A stretch of DNA of 64,000 nucleotides from an uncultured Dorea sp. Its GTDB lineage: Bacteria; Bacillota; Clostridia; Lachnospirales; Lachnospiraceae. Positions within the stretch are counted from its first letter, which is position 1. Every line of letters begins with the position of its first letter. The stretch spans positions 1 to 64,000 of the forward strand of contig CAJTRE010000006.1 in the NCBI GenBank assembly GCA_910578495.1, read 5' to 3'. Below, piece by piece: positions 9,720 to 18,406 of the stretch. The translations under genes were made by a program, and so were the position numbers. Below the pieces are notes generated by a model, which worked only from the letters and a program-made list of their open reading frames with translations, was not told the DNA's origin and did not search any database.

Positions 9720-9899
9720 TTAATCCTGAGCAATAATTTCTTTTTTGTTGTAAGAACCGCAAGCCTTGCATACTCTGTGAGGCATCATTAACTCGCCGCA
9801 TTTGCTGCATTTCACAAGGTTTGGAGCACTCATCTTCCAGTTTGCTCTTCTTTTGTCTCTTCTTGCTTTAGAAGATTTATTCTTTGGACAGATTGACAT
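9720..9899 (-). CDS. rpmF: 50S ribosomal protein L32
   Basis: A 59-residue ribosomal protein of the large subunit. It begins MSICPKNKSSKARRDKRRAN, then carries the zinc-ribbon pairs CSKCGE and CKACGS, so this is the Zn-binding (C+) form. AAGGAGG lies 8 nt before the ATG. It follows yceD by 3 bp in the widely conserved yceD-rpmF pair. The usual next gene, plsX, is displaced by udp-deoC and the repeat element. Confidence 0.97.
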   Translation of the reverse strand: MSICPKNKSSKARRDKRRANWKMSAPNLVKCSKCGELMMPHRVCKACGSYNKKEIIAQD

Positions 9900-9902
9900 A
9901 GG

Positions 9903-10430
9903 TTACACCTCCTTAAAATTCTTAAAAACATCGCGGATCACTGACATTCTTGGATCAAGTCCTGTATCTTCACAGTCGCAGGTACCTTCGTTTAGGTTTT
10001 GACCACATACACTGCAAATCCCTTTACAGGACTCGCTGCATAGAACTTTCATCGGCCACCCTACCAATATCTCATTATAGAGTAATTTGTCTACGTCAAG
10101 GTAATATCCGTCAATATAGTTTGTTTCGTCTGATTCTTTATCCTCTGCTTCCTCATCCAAATTCACACGTTTCTTAAAATCAAGATAAAAAGGTATGTCT
10201 ATGCCTTTCAAACATCTGTCACATGGAATTTCCACTGTCACTTTAGCCTGTCCGGTAATATAGAGTTCTTTCACCTTTGCTTTCCCATGCTCCACTTTGA
10301 TATGGCAGCTTTCCTTATCTTTCACTGCAAATATTCCAACTTGAGATTGAAATGTTTCCATCTCCACCGGAACATCTTCTTCAATGATGCGGTAAGGTTC
10401 AGATAAAGCGTCTGATAGGTTTAAAATCAT
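9903..10430 (-). CDS. yceD: YceD/DUF177 family protein
   Basis: A 175-residue DUF177 protein. The family is genetically linked to rpmF and implicated in large-subunit rRNA maturation in plants and bacteria; the exact role here is inferred. Visible features are a first cysteine pair in CDRCLKG and a C-terminal cysteine-rich cluster (CSESCKGICSVCG, then CDCED), probably metal-binding. It is the first gene after a near-perfect sigma-A promoter and is expected to be co-transcribed with rpmF. Confidence 0.9.
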   Translation of the reverse strand: MILNLSDALSEPYRIIEEDVPVEMETFQSQVGIFAVKDKESCHIKVEHGKAKVKELYITGQAKVTVEIPCDRCLKGIDIPFYLDFKKRVNLDEEAEDKESDETNYIDGYYLDVDKLLYNEILVGWPMKVLCSESCKGICSVCGQNLNEGTCDCEDTGLDPRMSVIRDVFKNFKEV

Positions 10431-10458
10431 AATATCTACTCCTATTCACACTTAAACT

Positions 10459-10487
10459 ATTATAGCTGTGTAAGTAGTGTTTGTCAA
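10459..10487 (-). promoter_or_regulatory. Sigma-A promoter of yceD-rpmF
   Basis: On the minus strand TTGACA (10482-10487) and TATAAT (10459-10464) are separated by exactly 17 bp, a full consensus match, about 30 nt upstream of the yceD start codon. This fits the strong expression expected of a ribosomal protein gene. Confidence 0.92.
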
Positions 10488-10505
10488 CCAATATTTCAGG
10501 ATATT

Positions 10506-10519
10506 GTAACTATTCAGCC
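10506..10519. repeat. Solitary terminus of the GTAACTATTCAGCC repeat family
   Basis: An exact copy of the 14-bp terminus lies 26 bp downstream of the ackA stop, with no opposite terminus nearby. A separate small hairpin (ATTTAC/GTAAAT, about 10527-10546) overlaps the ackA stop. It is either a decayed remnant or a single-end insertion. Confidence 0.7.
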
Positions 10520-10545
10520 TTGCGTCATTTACAAAACCATGTAAA

Positions 10546-11736
10546 TTATACAAGCGCTACCGTCTCTCTTGCAATTGCAAGTTCTTCGTTTGTAGGAATG
10601 ATTGCAACTTTTACTTTAGAGTCCGCAGTAGAAATTACAAGGTCTTCACCACGTTTCTTATTAGCCTCAGCATCTACTGTAATTCCAAGGTATCCAAGAT
10701 AAGAAAGAACATACTCGCGAACGATACATGCGTTCTCTCCAATACCTGCTGTAAATGCGATAGCATCTACACCATTCATAGCGGCAACATAAGAACCTAT
10801 GTATTTTGCCACACGATAGCAGAATACTTCCATTGCTGCTTTTGCATATTTATTTCCGCTTTCCATACCTTCCTCAAGGTCTCGGAAATCACTGGATAAG
10901 TTTTTAGAAAGTCCAAATACACCGGATTTTTTATTCAGTACGTTCATAACGCCTGCAATATCCAAATCCTCTTTTTTAGCGATATACTCCATAATCGCCG
11001 GGTCCATATCCCCGGAACGTGTTCCCATAACAAGTCCCTCAAGAGGTGTAAGTCCCATAGAGGTATCAATACATTTGCCGTTTAATACAGCGCTTATGGA
11101 AGCGCCATTTCCAAGATGCGCAACAATGATCTTAGAGTTATTAAGATCCAATCCAAGGAACTCAGCCGCATGTTTCGATACGAAGCTATGGCTTGTACCA
11201 TGGAAACCATAACGTCTTACAGCATATTTCTCATAATACTCATATGGAAGTCCATAGAGGTAAGCTTTCTCCGGCATTGTCTGATGGAATGCGGTATCAA
11301 ATACTGCAACCATTGGTGTGCCCGGCATTAATTTCTGACAAGCGTTGATTCCGATTAAGTTTGCAGGATTGTGAAGTGGTGCAAGATCATTACACTCTTC
11401 GATTGCTTTTAACACTTCATCTGTAATCACTACAGAATTTGCAAATTTCTCACCGCCATGTACTACGCGGTGTCCTACTGCGCCAATCTCATCAAGGCTC
11501 TTAACAACGCCTGTTTCAGCATCGGTAAGTGCATCGATCACAAACTGAATCGCTTCTGTATGTGTCGGCATAGCCAGTTCAGATACAGCCTTCTCCCCAC
11601 CTTCCGGCTGATATGTGAGACGTCCGTCAATTCCGATTCTCTCACAAAGTCCTTTTGCCAGAACTTCCTCTGACTCAGAGTTGATTAACTGGAATTTCAA
11701 AGATGAACTTCCGCAATTGATAACTAATACATTCAT
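10546..11736 (-). CDS. ackA: Acetate kinase
   Basis: Makes ATP and acetate from acetyl phosphate, the main substrate-level phosphorylation step of acetogenic fermentation; reversible. Diagnostic motifs are [11 protein letters not shown] at the N-terminus, [28 protein letters not shown] and FTAGIGEN. Full length at 396 residues. It follows pta by about 100 bp on the same strand, the normal pta-ackA pair. Confidence 0.98.
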   Translation of the reverse strand: MNVLVINCGSSSLKFQLINSESEEVLAKGLCERIGIDGRLTYQPEGGEKAVSELAMPTHTEAIQFVIDALTDAETGVVKSLDEIGAVGHRVVHGGEKFANSVVITDEVLKAIEECNDLAPLHNPANLIGINACQKLMPGTPMVAVFDTAFHQTMPEKAYLYGLPYEYYEKYAVRRYGFHGTSHSFVSKHAAEFLGLDLNNSKIIVAHLGNGASISAVLNGKCIDTSMGLTPLEGLVMGTRSGDMDPAIMEYIAKKEDLDIAGVMNVLNKKSGVFGLSKNLSSDFRDLEEGMESGNKYAKAAMEVFCYRVAKYIGSYVAAMNGVDAIAFTAGIGENACIVREYVLSYLGYLGITVDAEANKKRGEDLVISTADSKVKVAIIPTNEELAIARETVALV

Positions 11737-11770
11737 TTCTTTATACCTCTCTTCTTAATTTACTATTAAC

Positions 11771-11806
11771 GAAGTTCGATACCCTAATCGGCTATCGAAC
11801 AAGCTT
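11771..11806 (-). other. Inverted repeat between pta and ackA
   Basis: The arms GAAG-TTCGATA and TATCGAA-CAAG-CTTC can form an interrupted stem in the 102-bp pta-ackA spacer. No T-run follows on the minus strand. It may be an RNA processing or mRNA-stability structure separating the two cistrons rather than a terminator. Confidence 0.45.
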
Positions 11807-11838
11807 CACTCTAGGTTCGACAAAACCTTACCAAGTGT

Positions 11839-12840
11839 TTATCTTTCCTCCATACACTGAACTGCTGTAATTGCTACAACACCTTCAATATCTTTTGCGC
11901 TGCAGCCACGAGACAAATCATTCACAGGAGCTGCAATACCCTGTGTCAGTGGTCCGTAAGCTTCCGCTTTTGCAAGTCTTTGAACCAGTTTGTATCCGAT
12001 ATTTCCCGCATCTAAGTCAGGGAATACTAATACGTTGGCTTTACCGGCTACCGGGCTTCCCGGTGCCTTAGACTGTCCTATCTCCGGTACAATTGCCGCA
12101 TCTAACTGGAACTCTCCGTCAAGCATAAGACCTTCCGGCGCATTCTCCTTTGCGATACGTGTTGCTTCTACTACTTTATCTACGTCTGCGTGTTTTGCGC
12201 TGCCTTTTGTAGAGTGTGAAAGCATAGCTACTACAGGCTCTTTTCCTGTCAGTGTTCTGAAAGACTCTGCGGAAGAAAGTGCGATAGCGGCAAGTTTCTC
12301 CGAATCCGGATTCTGCTCAAGACCGGAATCCGCAAAGACAAATGTTCCGTCTGCTCCCATATCACAATCCGGAACTACCATTACGAAAAATGCAGATACT
12401 AATTTTGTTCCCGGTTTTGTCTTTAAAATCTGAAGACATGGTCTTAATGTATCTGCTGTAGAGTGGCATGCTCCGGATACCATTCCGTCAGCGTCTTTCA
12501 TCTTAACCATCATAACTCCATAGTACAAATAATTTGTAAGAAGAAGTTCTCTTGCCTGCTCCTCTGTCATACCTTTCTTCTGACGAAGTTCTACTAATTT
12601 TGCAATGTACTCCTCTGTTTTAGGATTTGTTGCAGGATCTACGATAACAGCTTTGCTGACATCAAATGAACCTTTGTTTTTTGCAATCTCCTCCTCACTT
12701 CCAACCAGAACGATGTTCGCTGTTCCCTCTCTTAATACAGCCTCTGCCGCTTCATACGTTCTGATGTCTTCAGTCTCTGGAAGAACAATTGTCTTTTTAC
12801 ATGTTTTTGCTTTTGCTTTAATATCATCAATAAATCCCAT
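11839..12840 (-). CDS. pta: Phosphate acetyltransferase
   Basis: Interconverts acetyl-CoA and acetyl phosphate. At 333 residues it is the short Firmicutes form without the N-terminal regulatory domain of enteric Pta. Recognisable motifs include IVLPETEDIRTYEAAE near the start, DGMVSGACHSTADTLRP and the C-terminal GIAAPVNDLSRGCS. It precedes ackA and has its own sigma-A promoter, whose -35 lies inside the terminator hairpin of mgtE. Confidence 0.97.
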   Translation of the reverse strand: MGFIDDIKAKAKTCKKTIVLPETEDIRTYEAAEAVLREGTANIVLVGSEEEIAKNKGSFDVSKAVIVDPATNPKTEEYIAKLVELRQKKGMTEEQARELLLTNYLYYGVMMVKMKDADGMVSGACHSTADTLRPCLQILKTKPGTKLVSAFFVMVVPDCDMGADGTFVFADSGLEQNPDSEKLAAIALSSAESFRTLTGKEPVVAMLSHSTKGSAKHADVDKVVEATRIAKENAPEGLMLDGEFQLDAAIVPEIGQSKAPGSPVAGKANVLVFPDLDAGNIGYKLVQRLAKAEAYGPLTQGIAAPVNDLSRGCSAKDIEGVVAITAVQCMEER

Positions 12841-12880
12841 GAATCAAAAGCTCCTTTCCATTTTTTCTCATAGTATCCCC

Positions 12881-12909
12881 ATTATAATACAAAGAGACCT
12901 TGCAGACAA
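12881..12909 (-). promoter_or_regulatory. Sigma-A promoter of pta-ackA
   Basis: On the minus strand TTGTCT (12904-12909) and TATAAT (12881-12886) are separated by 17 bp, about 40 nt before the pta start. The -35 overlaps the loop and right arm of the hairpin at 12892-12917. Confidence 0.8.
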
Positions 12910-12917
12910 GGTCTCTT
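12892..12917 (-). terminator. Hairpin downstream of mgtE
   Basis: An 11-bp perfect stem (AAGAGACCTTG / CAAGGTCTCTT) with a four-base loop is followed on the minus strand by a weak T-tract (TTTGTATT). It lies about 40 nt past the mgtE stop and overlaps the pta promoter. Confidence 0.75.
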
Positions 12918-12955
12918 GATAAAACTTACTTGTATTTTTTTAAGTTCTTTTTTAA

Positions 12956-14392
12956 TTATAAATGGAACACATAACTTACAATGGCAAAATAAACACTAAT
13001 CGTGCTTATATCTACCAGTGTGGAAATCAGAGGCGTAGCCATAATCGCCGGATCAAGCCCTACTTTCTTGGCAACCAGAGGCAGTGTACATCCGACTACC
13101 TTGGCAATGATAACTGTACATGCCATCGTGACACCGATGGTAAATGCCACAAGACCATCGCCCTGACCCATCAGTACGATGCGGACACCGTTAACTACTG
13201 CAAGAATAATACTGATACATACAGCAATTCTTACTTCTTTCCAGATAACTTTAAACAAGTCCCTAAACTCAATCTCTCCAATCGCCAGACCACGAATAAC
13301 AAGTGTAGAACTTTGCGATCCACAGTTACCTCCTGTTCCCGTAAGCATCGGAATAAATCCTGCAAGCTGCGGCATTACTGCAAGTGCAGACTCATAGCTT
13401 ACCATGATCATCTGTGTGATCGTTGCCGACAACATCAAAAACAAAAGCCATGGAATACGACTCTTTACATGTTCCGTCACCGTTGTCCCAAAATACGTCT
13501 CTTCATTTGGGTTGACACCGGCCATGATACTCATATCTTCCGTTTCCTCTTCCTGCAAGACAACCATAGCATCGTCAACTGTAACGATTCCAACCATACA
13601 GTGCTCATGGTCGACGATCGGCAATGCAATCAGACCATATTTCATAATAGTTCTCGCCGCTTCCTCTTGATCGTCCGTCGTTTCAGCATAGAGCATATTC
13701 GTATCCATAATCTCTTCAATCACTCTGGATTCTCCGGTTGTCAGAAGGTCTTTAATATCCACAACGCCAATGAGCCGTCGTTTCTCTGTAACATAACAAG
13801 TATAGATTGTCTCACGATTTAATCCAACCTGGCGAATCTTCATAATGGCATCTTCTACCGTCATCTCTTTATTGAGTGCAATATAGTCCACATTCATAAC
13901 GCTTCCGGCACTGTCCTCCGGATATTGCAGAAGCTGATTTATCTGCACACGTTTTTCCTCATCCGTAACCATGAGAAGACGATCCACCACATTGGCAGGC
14001 ATTTCCTCTAAGACATCAACAGTATCATCAAGATACATTTCTTCCATAACTTCCTCAAGCTCGGAATCTGTAAGTGCCCCGATCAATATCTCACGCATAT
14101 CGCTGTTCATATATGCAAATGTCTCCGCCGCTTCCTCTTTTACAAGCAGACGGAACACCATTACGAGCTGCTTTTGTCCAAATTCTTCCAATATCTCCGC
14201 AAGATCGACAGGGTATATATTGTTTTCCAGTTCTTCTTTTAACTCTTTGAACTGACGCTTATCAAGCATTTCCAGAATACGCTCTTCTGTAAGTTCCTCT
14301 CGTTCTTCCAGACTGTCATAGTCAAACTCACTCTGCGCAATAGCATTTCCCCACTCTTCTGCCGTCATGTTTTCAAATTTATTTTCAGCCAT
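12956..14392 (-). CDS. mgtE: Magnesium transporter MgtE
   Basis: Mg2+-gated Mg2+ channel of the inner membrane. Its 478 residues show the usual order: an N-terminal superhelical MgtE-N domain (to about 140), two CBS domains (about 145-270), and a C-terminal membrane part of about five helices including MLTGTGGNCGSQSSTLVIRG and the conserved TPLISTLVDISTISVYFAI end. AGGAGGGG precedes the ATG. The leader is under 85 bp, too short for an M-box riboswitch. Confidence 0.96.
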   Translation of the reverse strand: MAENKFENMTAEEWGNAIAQSEFDYDSLEEREELTEERILEMLDKRQFKELKEELENNIYPVDLAEILEEFGQKQLVMVFRLLVKEEAAETFAYMNSDMREILIGALTDSELEEVMEEMYLDDTVDVLEEMPANVVDRLLMVTDEEKRVQINQLLQYPEDSAGSVMNVDYIALNKEMTVEDAIMKIRQVGLNRETIYTCYVTEKRRLIGVVDIKDLLTTGESRVIEEIMDTNMLYAETTDDQEEAARTIMKYGLIALPIVDHEHCMVGIVTVDDAMVVLQEEETEDMSIMAGVNPNEETYFGTTVTEHVKSRIPWLLFLMLSATITQMIMVSYESALAVMPQLAGFIPMLTGTGGNCGSQSSTLVIRGLAIGEIEFRDLFKVIWKEVRIAVCISIILAVVNGVRIVLMGQGDGLVAFTIGVTMACTVIIAKVVGCTLPLVAKKVGLDPAIMATPLISTLVDISTISVYFAIVSYVFHL

Positions 14393-14414
14393 ACATACCC
14401 CTCCTTTCTGATAT

Positions 14415-14443
14415 TTGCGAACATAACTTTTCTATAGTATAAT
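14415..14443 (+). promoter_or_regulatory. Promoter of tmcAL
   Basis: TTGCGA (14415-14420) and TATAAT (14438-14443) are separated by 17 bp and lie 33 nt before the tmcAL ATG, in the divergent spacer shared with mgtE. Confidence 0.8.
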
Positions 14444-14475
14444 CAATTTAGAATAGATATACAAGGAGATTCTAA

Positions 14476-15774
14476 ATGAAAATTGTCGGACTGATCACAG
14501 AATACAACCCATTTCACAATGGACACTTATATCATTTAAAAAAAGCCAGAGAAATTACAGGGGCAGACTCTGTCATTGTTGTCATGAGCGGAAACTATGT
14601 GCAGCGGGGGACTCCCGCCATTATCCCCAAACATTTGAGAGCAAAATCTGCCCTCTTATCCGGCGCTGATCTTGTATTAGAACTTCCTGTCTGCTACGCT
14701 TCAGGAAGCGCAGAGTTTTTTGCCGAAGGCGCAGTATCGCTGCTGGACAGCCTTGGATGTATAGACTCCATCTGTTTTGGAAGTGAATGTGGAGATTGTG
14801 ACACACTGGGAGCAGCTGCGCAGATTCTGGCAGAAGAACCGCAAGACTATAAAACCGCTTTACAAAACGTACTTCGAGAAGGGCTGTCCTTCCCACAGGC
14901 AAGACAGAATGCACTGAAAGAATACTTGACCAAATTTGTGGCCGCTTTCAATGAAGAAGCCCCAAAAAACGTTGGTAATTTAACTGAAATTCTAGCGCAG
15001 CCCAACAATATTCTCGGTATCGAATACATGAAAGCGCTCGTCAAAAGACAAAGCAATATAAAGTGTTATTCCATCAAGCGCATTGGTGCTGGCTACCATG
15101 ACCATGAACTGACAGAACAGTATAGTTCTGCCTCCGCCATCCGTCAGAATATCGCAGCATTCGATCAGAACATCAGGTCTACGGATAAACCAAGTCTACC
15201 GGAACATCTGAAACACCAGCTTCCATCCTGCGCTTGGAAACTCATGGAAGAAACTTACGGCACACGCTGCCCGGTCTATGCCAATGATTTTTCATTACTG
15301 CTAAAATACAAGCTATTGCAGGAGACGAAACAAAGTCTCGCGTCATATATGGATATTTCCGAAGATCTGGCAAACCGAATTCTGAATCTAAGAAACGAAT
15401 TTGCCGCTTTTGATGATTTCTGTGATATTTTAAAAACAAAAGACACGACCTATACACGAATCAGCCGGGGACTGCTTCACATCCTGCTGAATATCAAAAC
15501 AGAAGATTTTGAAACATATAAAACAACCGGATATTGTCATTACGCACATATTCTCGGTTTCCGAAAAGACAGTGCGAAGCTTCTTTCTCTATTAAAAAAG
15601 ACATCCAAAGTTCCGCTTCTTACAAAGCTTACAAAAACCGGGGAACTATCGGATTCTGGACGAAAGATGCTCTCTCAGGATATCTTCGCAAGCGATCTGT
15701 ATGAAAGCGTGATTACTGAGAAATTCCGTACGCCGTTTATCAATGAATATAAACAGCAGATCATTAGAATATAA
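14476..15774 (+). CDS. tmcAL: tRNA(Met) cytidine acetate ligase TmcAL
   Basis: ATP- and acetate-dependent enzyme that N4-acetylates C34 of elongator tRNA-Met. The N-terminal nucleotidyltransferase fold is clear: GLITEYNPFHNGHLYHL contains the HxGH-type nucleotide-binding motif, followed by VVMSGNYVQRG. The 432-residue length fits the family (formerly UPF0348/DUF795). AAGGAG lies just upstream of the ATG. Being transcribed away from mgtE near pta-ackA is compatible with acetate as its substrate, but no operon link is shown. Confidence 0.93.
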   Translation: MKIVGLITEYNPFHNGHLYHLKKAREITGADSVIVVMSGNYVQRGTPAIIPKHLRAKSALLSGADLVLELPVCYASGSAEFFAEGAVSLLDSLGCIDSICFGSECGDCDTLGAAAQILAEEPQDYKTALQNVLREGLSFPQARQNALKEYLTKFVAAFNEEAPKNVGNLTEILAQPNNILGIEYMKALVKRQSNIKCYSIKRIGAGYHDHELTEQYSSASAIRQNIAAFDQNIRSTDKPSLPEHLKHQLPSCAWKLMEETYGTRCPVYANDFSLLLKYKLLQETKQSLASYMDISEDLANRILNLRNEFAAFDDFCDILKTKDTTYTRISRGLLHILLNIKTEDFETYKTTGYCHYAHILGFRKDSAKLLSLLKKTSKVPLLTKLTKTGELSDSGRKMLSQDIFASDLYESVITEKFRTPFINEYKQQIIRI

Positions 15775-15825
15775 CCTTAAAACCGCTTTGCCTGTTCTTT
15801 TAATCAAAGAAACCTTTGATTTGAT

Positions 15826-16260
15826 TCAACAGATTCTCCCCTCATAGTAACTCATAGGCGGTTCTCCCGGAAAATACCGAAACATCCGATAAATATAAAA
15901 CACACACATACCGCTTAATAGAATTACTGCAAGAAACTGTATCCACTTCATATCTTTGTTCAGACAGATATAACGGTTCCACACGAACAGAACCACCAAC
16001 AGGATTATCGCATAGATAAACGGGTGAAGCTCCCATGCTCCTTTAAAATCCAACTGAAGCACCTTGAGCCCCGCCCGAGTAAGTCCACAAGACGGGCAGG
16101 GAACACCCAGAATTTTTACCGCAGGACAAAACCCCATGATAAATTTTCTTATGAATACAAAATAGGTGATTATCGCAATAATCACCCATTTTGCTGACTT
16201 TATATCTTCTATGAATAATTTCATCCTATCGGACATTACATTCTTCAAAGATTGTTTCAT
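15826..16260 (-). CDS. DUF2752 membrane protein
   Basis: A 144-residue protein with about three hydrophobic segments and the DUF2752 signature CPSCGLTRAGLKVLQ, which carries a CPxCGxTR cysteine pair. Function is unknown. GGAGG lies 6 nt before the ATG, and the gene starts only 14 bp after rnfB, so it is probably the last cistron of the rnf transcript. The cysteine pair and the redox neighbourhood are suggestive, but no activity should be assumed. Confidence 0.8.
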   Translation of the reverse strand: MKQSLKNVMSDRMKLFIEDIKSAKWVIIAIITYFVFIRKFIMGFCPAVKILGVPCPSCGLTRAGLKVLQLDFKGAWELHPFIYAIILLVVLFVWNRYICLNKDMKWIQFLAVILLSGMCVFYIYRMFRYFPGEPPMSYYEGRIC

Positions 16261-16274
16261 GGAAGTCCTCCAAA

Positions 16275-17066
16275 TTACTGAATTATCTTCTTAGGACACT
16301 TCTCTGCACATTTTCCGCAGTTTGTACACTTCTTAGGATCAATGTGTGCGATGTTGTCAACCACTGTAACAGCGCCGTCTTCACATACTTTTTCACACAT
16401 CTTACATCCGATACATCCTACAGAACATGCCGCCATAACGTCTTTTCCTTTGTCTCTGGAATTGCACTGTACCAGATGTTTCTGATCATATGGTACCAGT
16501 TCGATCAGCTTCTTCGGACATGCAGCAATACATTTACCACAAGCCTTACACTCTTCTTTATCTACAACTGCAACTCCGTCTACAATATGAATTGCGTCAA
16601 ATGGACATGCCTTCACACAGCTTCCCTCACCGAGACAGCCATAATTACAAGCTTTTGGTCCGCCATCCTGCATCATATTTACCATGATACAGTCACCGAT
16701 TCCATGATACTCATATTCCTGTTTTGCTTTGTCACAGGTTCCTGCACATTTTACAAATGCAACCTGACGAGCCTGTTCTCCTGCTTCCTGTCCCATGATC
16801 GCACCGATTTTAGCAGCAACCGGAGCGCCTCCGACCGGACAAGCGCCAATCTCTGCCTCGCCTTTTACGATAGCGGCCGCAAGACCGGAACATCCGGCAT
16901 ACCCGCATCCGCCACAGTTATTACCAGGCAGAACTCCAAGGATAGCTTCTTCTCTTTCGTCTACTTCTACTGCAAATTTCTTGCCTGCAACTCCGAGGAA
17001 TACACCAATGAATAATCCGGTGCCGCCTACGATTACTGCAGCAATAATAATACCTGTTATACTCAT
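16275..17066 (-). CDS. rnfB: Rnf electron transport complex subunit B
   Basis: Ferredoxin-interacting iron-sulfur subunit of the Rnf complex. An N-terminal membrane helix (about 5-27) is followed by the Fe-S motif NCGGCGYAGCSG and CPVGG, then ferredoxin-like clusters: CNYGCLGEGSCVKACP, CKACGKCIAACP, CIGCKMCEKVC and CTNCGKCAEKCP. Length (263 aa) is normal for clostridial RnfB. It is the last rnf gene, 13 bp after rnfA. Confidence 0.97.
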   Translation of the reverse strand: MSITGIIIAAVIVGGTGLFIGVFLGVAGKKFAVEVDEREEAILGVLPGNNCGGCGYAGCSGLAAAIVKGEAEIGACPVGGAPVAAKIGAIMGQEAGEQARQVAFVKCAGTCDKAKQEYEYHGIGDCIMVNMMQDGGPKACNYGCLGEGSCVKACPFDAIHIVDGVAVVDKEECKACGKCIAACPKKLIELVPYDQKHLVQCNSRDKGKDVMAACSVGCIGCKMCEKVCEDGAVTVVDNIAHIDPKKCTNCGKCAEKCPKKIIQ

Positions 17067-17079
17067 AGTCTGTCTCCTC

Positions 17080-17655
17080 CTAAATCAGTCCAGAGAATCC
17101 AAAGAACGCAATAGCCATAAGGGCTGAAGTGATCAGTACGATCGGTGTTCCCTGGAAAGACTCTGATACGTCGTTGTATTCCATTTTTTCACGAATTCCC
17201 GCAAGGATTACGATAGCGATCGCAAAACCAACAGAAGTTCCGATACCGTTAATTACGCCCTGAAGGAGTGAATACTCTTTCTGTACGTTTGTAAGCGCTA
17301 CACCAAGCACTGCACAGTTTGTTGTGATAAGAGGCAGATACACACCCAACGCATTATAAAGGGATGGCATAGCTTTCTTTAAAAACATCTCTACAAACTG
17401 AACGAGAGCTGCGATAACGAGAATAAATACAATGGTCTGTAAATATTCAAAATGTAATGGCGCCAAAATAAACTTATAAATCAAACCTGCAATAAAAGAT
17501 GCAATAGTAATAACGAAGACAACCGCGCCGCCCATACCGGATGCTGTCTCTACCTTTTTAGAAACGCCAAGGAATGGACAAATTCCAAGGAACTGGCTGA
17601 GTACAACGTTATTAACAAGTGCGGAACCGATTGCAATAAGTAATAAATCTGTCAT
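17080..17655 (-). CDS. rnfA: Rnf electron transport complex subunit A
   Basis: Integral membrane subunit (191 aa, about six helices) homologous to NqrE and to RnfE. The motif NNVVLSQFLGICPFLGVSK near the N-terminus contains the conserved cysteine that helps hold an intramembrane Fe-S centre with RnfE; a second motif is LITTNCAVLG. It lies 13 bp from both neighbours in the rnfCDGEAB order. Confidence 0.97.
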   Translation of the reverse strand: MTDLLLIAIGSALVNNVVLSQFLGICPFLGVSKKVETASGMGGAVVFVITIASFIAGLIYKFILAPLHFEYLQTIVFILVIAALVQFVEMFLKKAMPSLYNALGVYLPLITTNCAVLGVALTNVQKEYSLLQGVINGIGTSVGFAIAIVILAGIREKMEYNDVSESFQGTPIVLITSALMAIAFFGFSGLI

Positions 17656-17668
17656 CTATGTACTCCTC

Positions 17669-18394
17669 CTATTCTTCATTTCCTGCTGGAAATACTTTGC
17701 CGCCACATGCACTATTTGTACAGGATGCACAGCCTTCTCCACAGGATGCTGTCTCTACTACTTTTTTACCTTTTCTCTTTGCATTGTTCTTAACCTTGTT
17801 CTGCAGAGCAGTAAGTCCTGCAAGTACAAGGAATGCTCCCGGCGCAAGAATAAAGATCGTCACCGGCACATACCCGGATTTTCCTGCCGCTACATCTGCA
17901 ATTGGAAGGAGCTGGTAACCAAATGCCTGCCCTGCTCCGATGATCTCACGAACAATACCAATGGCTGTAAGACCAACCGTAAAGCCAAGCCCCATACCGA
18001 TACCATCGAAAATAGACGGAAGCACCGGATTCTTGGACGCGTAGCTCTCTGCACGTCCTAAGATAATACAGTTTACTACGATCAGTGGAATATAAAGTCC
18101 CAAAGCCGCATAAAGCGACGGAATAAATCCTTCTAACAAGAAGTCCACAATCGTTACAAAAGATGCCACAATTACGATAAACGACGGAATACGAAGAGAA
18201 TCCGGTATAATCTTTCGCAGCATGGAAATTAACATATTTGACATTACAAGTACGGCCGTTGTAGAAAGTCCCATACCAAGCCCGTTGATAGCTGATGTTG
18301 TAACCGCAAGCGTCGGACACATACCAAGCATCAGAACGAAGGTAGGATTTTCTTTAATTAAACCGTTATATAATCTTTCACTACACTGATTCAT
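17669..18394 (-). CDS. rnfE: Rnf electron transport complex subunit E with cysteine-rich C-terminal tail
   Basis: Integral membrane subunit homologous to NqrD/RnfA. The conserved N-terminus has NPTFVLMLGMCPTLAVT, and a second cysteine is in IPLIVVNCIILGRA, matching the intramembrane Fe-S site. I prefer the ATG of MNQCSERL (GGAGG 8 nt upstream) over a GTG two codons earlier. After the last helix comes a basic stretch and a tail of about 25 residues with the pattern C-x3-C-x2-C-x4-C (SCGEGCASCTNSACGG). This is not part of the core family fold and could bind metal. Confidence 0.96.
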   Translation of the reverse strand: MNQCSERLYNGLIKENPTFVLMLGMCPTLAVTTSAINGLGMGLSTTAVLVMSNMLISMLRKIIPDSLRIPSFIVIVASFVTIVDFLLEGFIPSLYAALGLYIPLIVVNCIILGRAESYASKNPVLPSIFDGIGMGLGFTVGLTAIGIVREIIGAGQAFGYQLLPIADVAAGKSGYVPVTIFILAPGAFLVLAGLTALQNKVKNNAKRKGKKVVETASCGEGCASCTNSACGGKVFPAGNEE

Positions 18395-18406
18395 TTTCAC
18401 TACCTC

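Noticed and set aside
12962..13822. Plus-strand open frame of 286 codons
   Set aside because: It is the complement of mgtE, has no ribosome-binding site and a skewed His/Asn/Thr composition; mgtE is certain.
14393..14475. Magnesium (M-box) riboswitch before mgtE
   Set aside because: The 83-bp divergent spacer is too short and lacks the conserved core.
15802..15821. AATCAAAG/CTTTGATT hairpin after tmcAL
   Set aside because: An 8-bp AT-rich stem without a T-tract; too weak to call a terminator.
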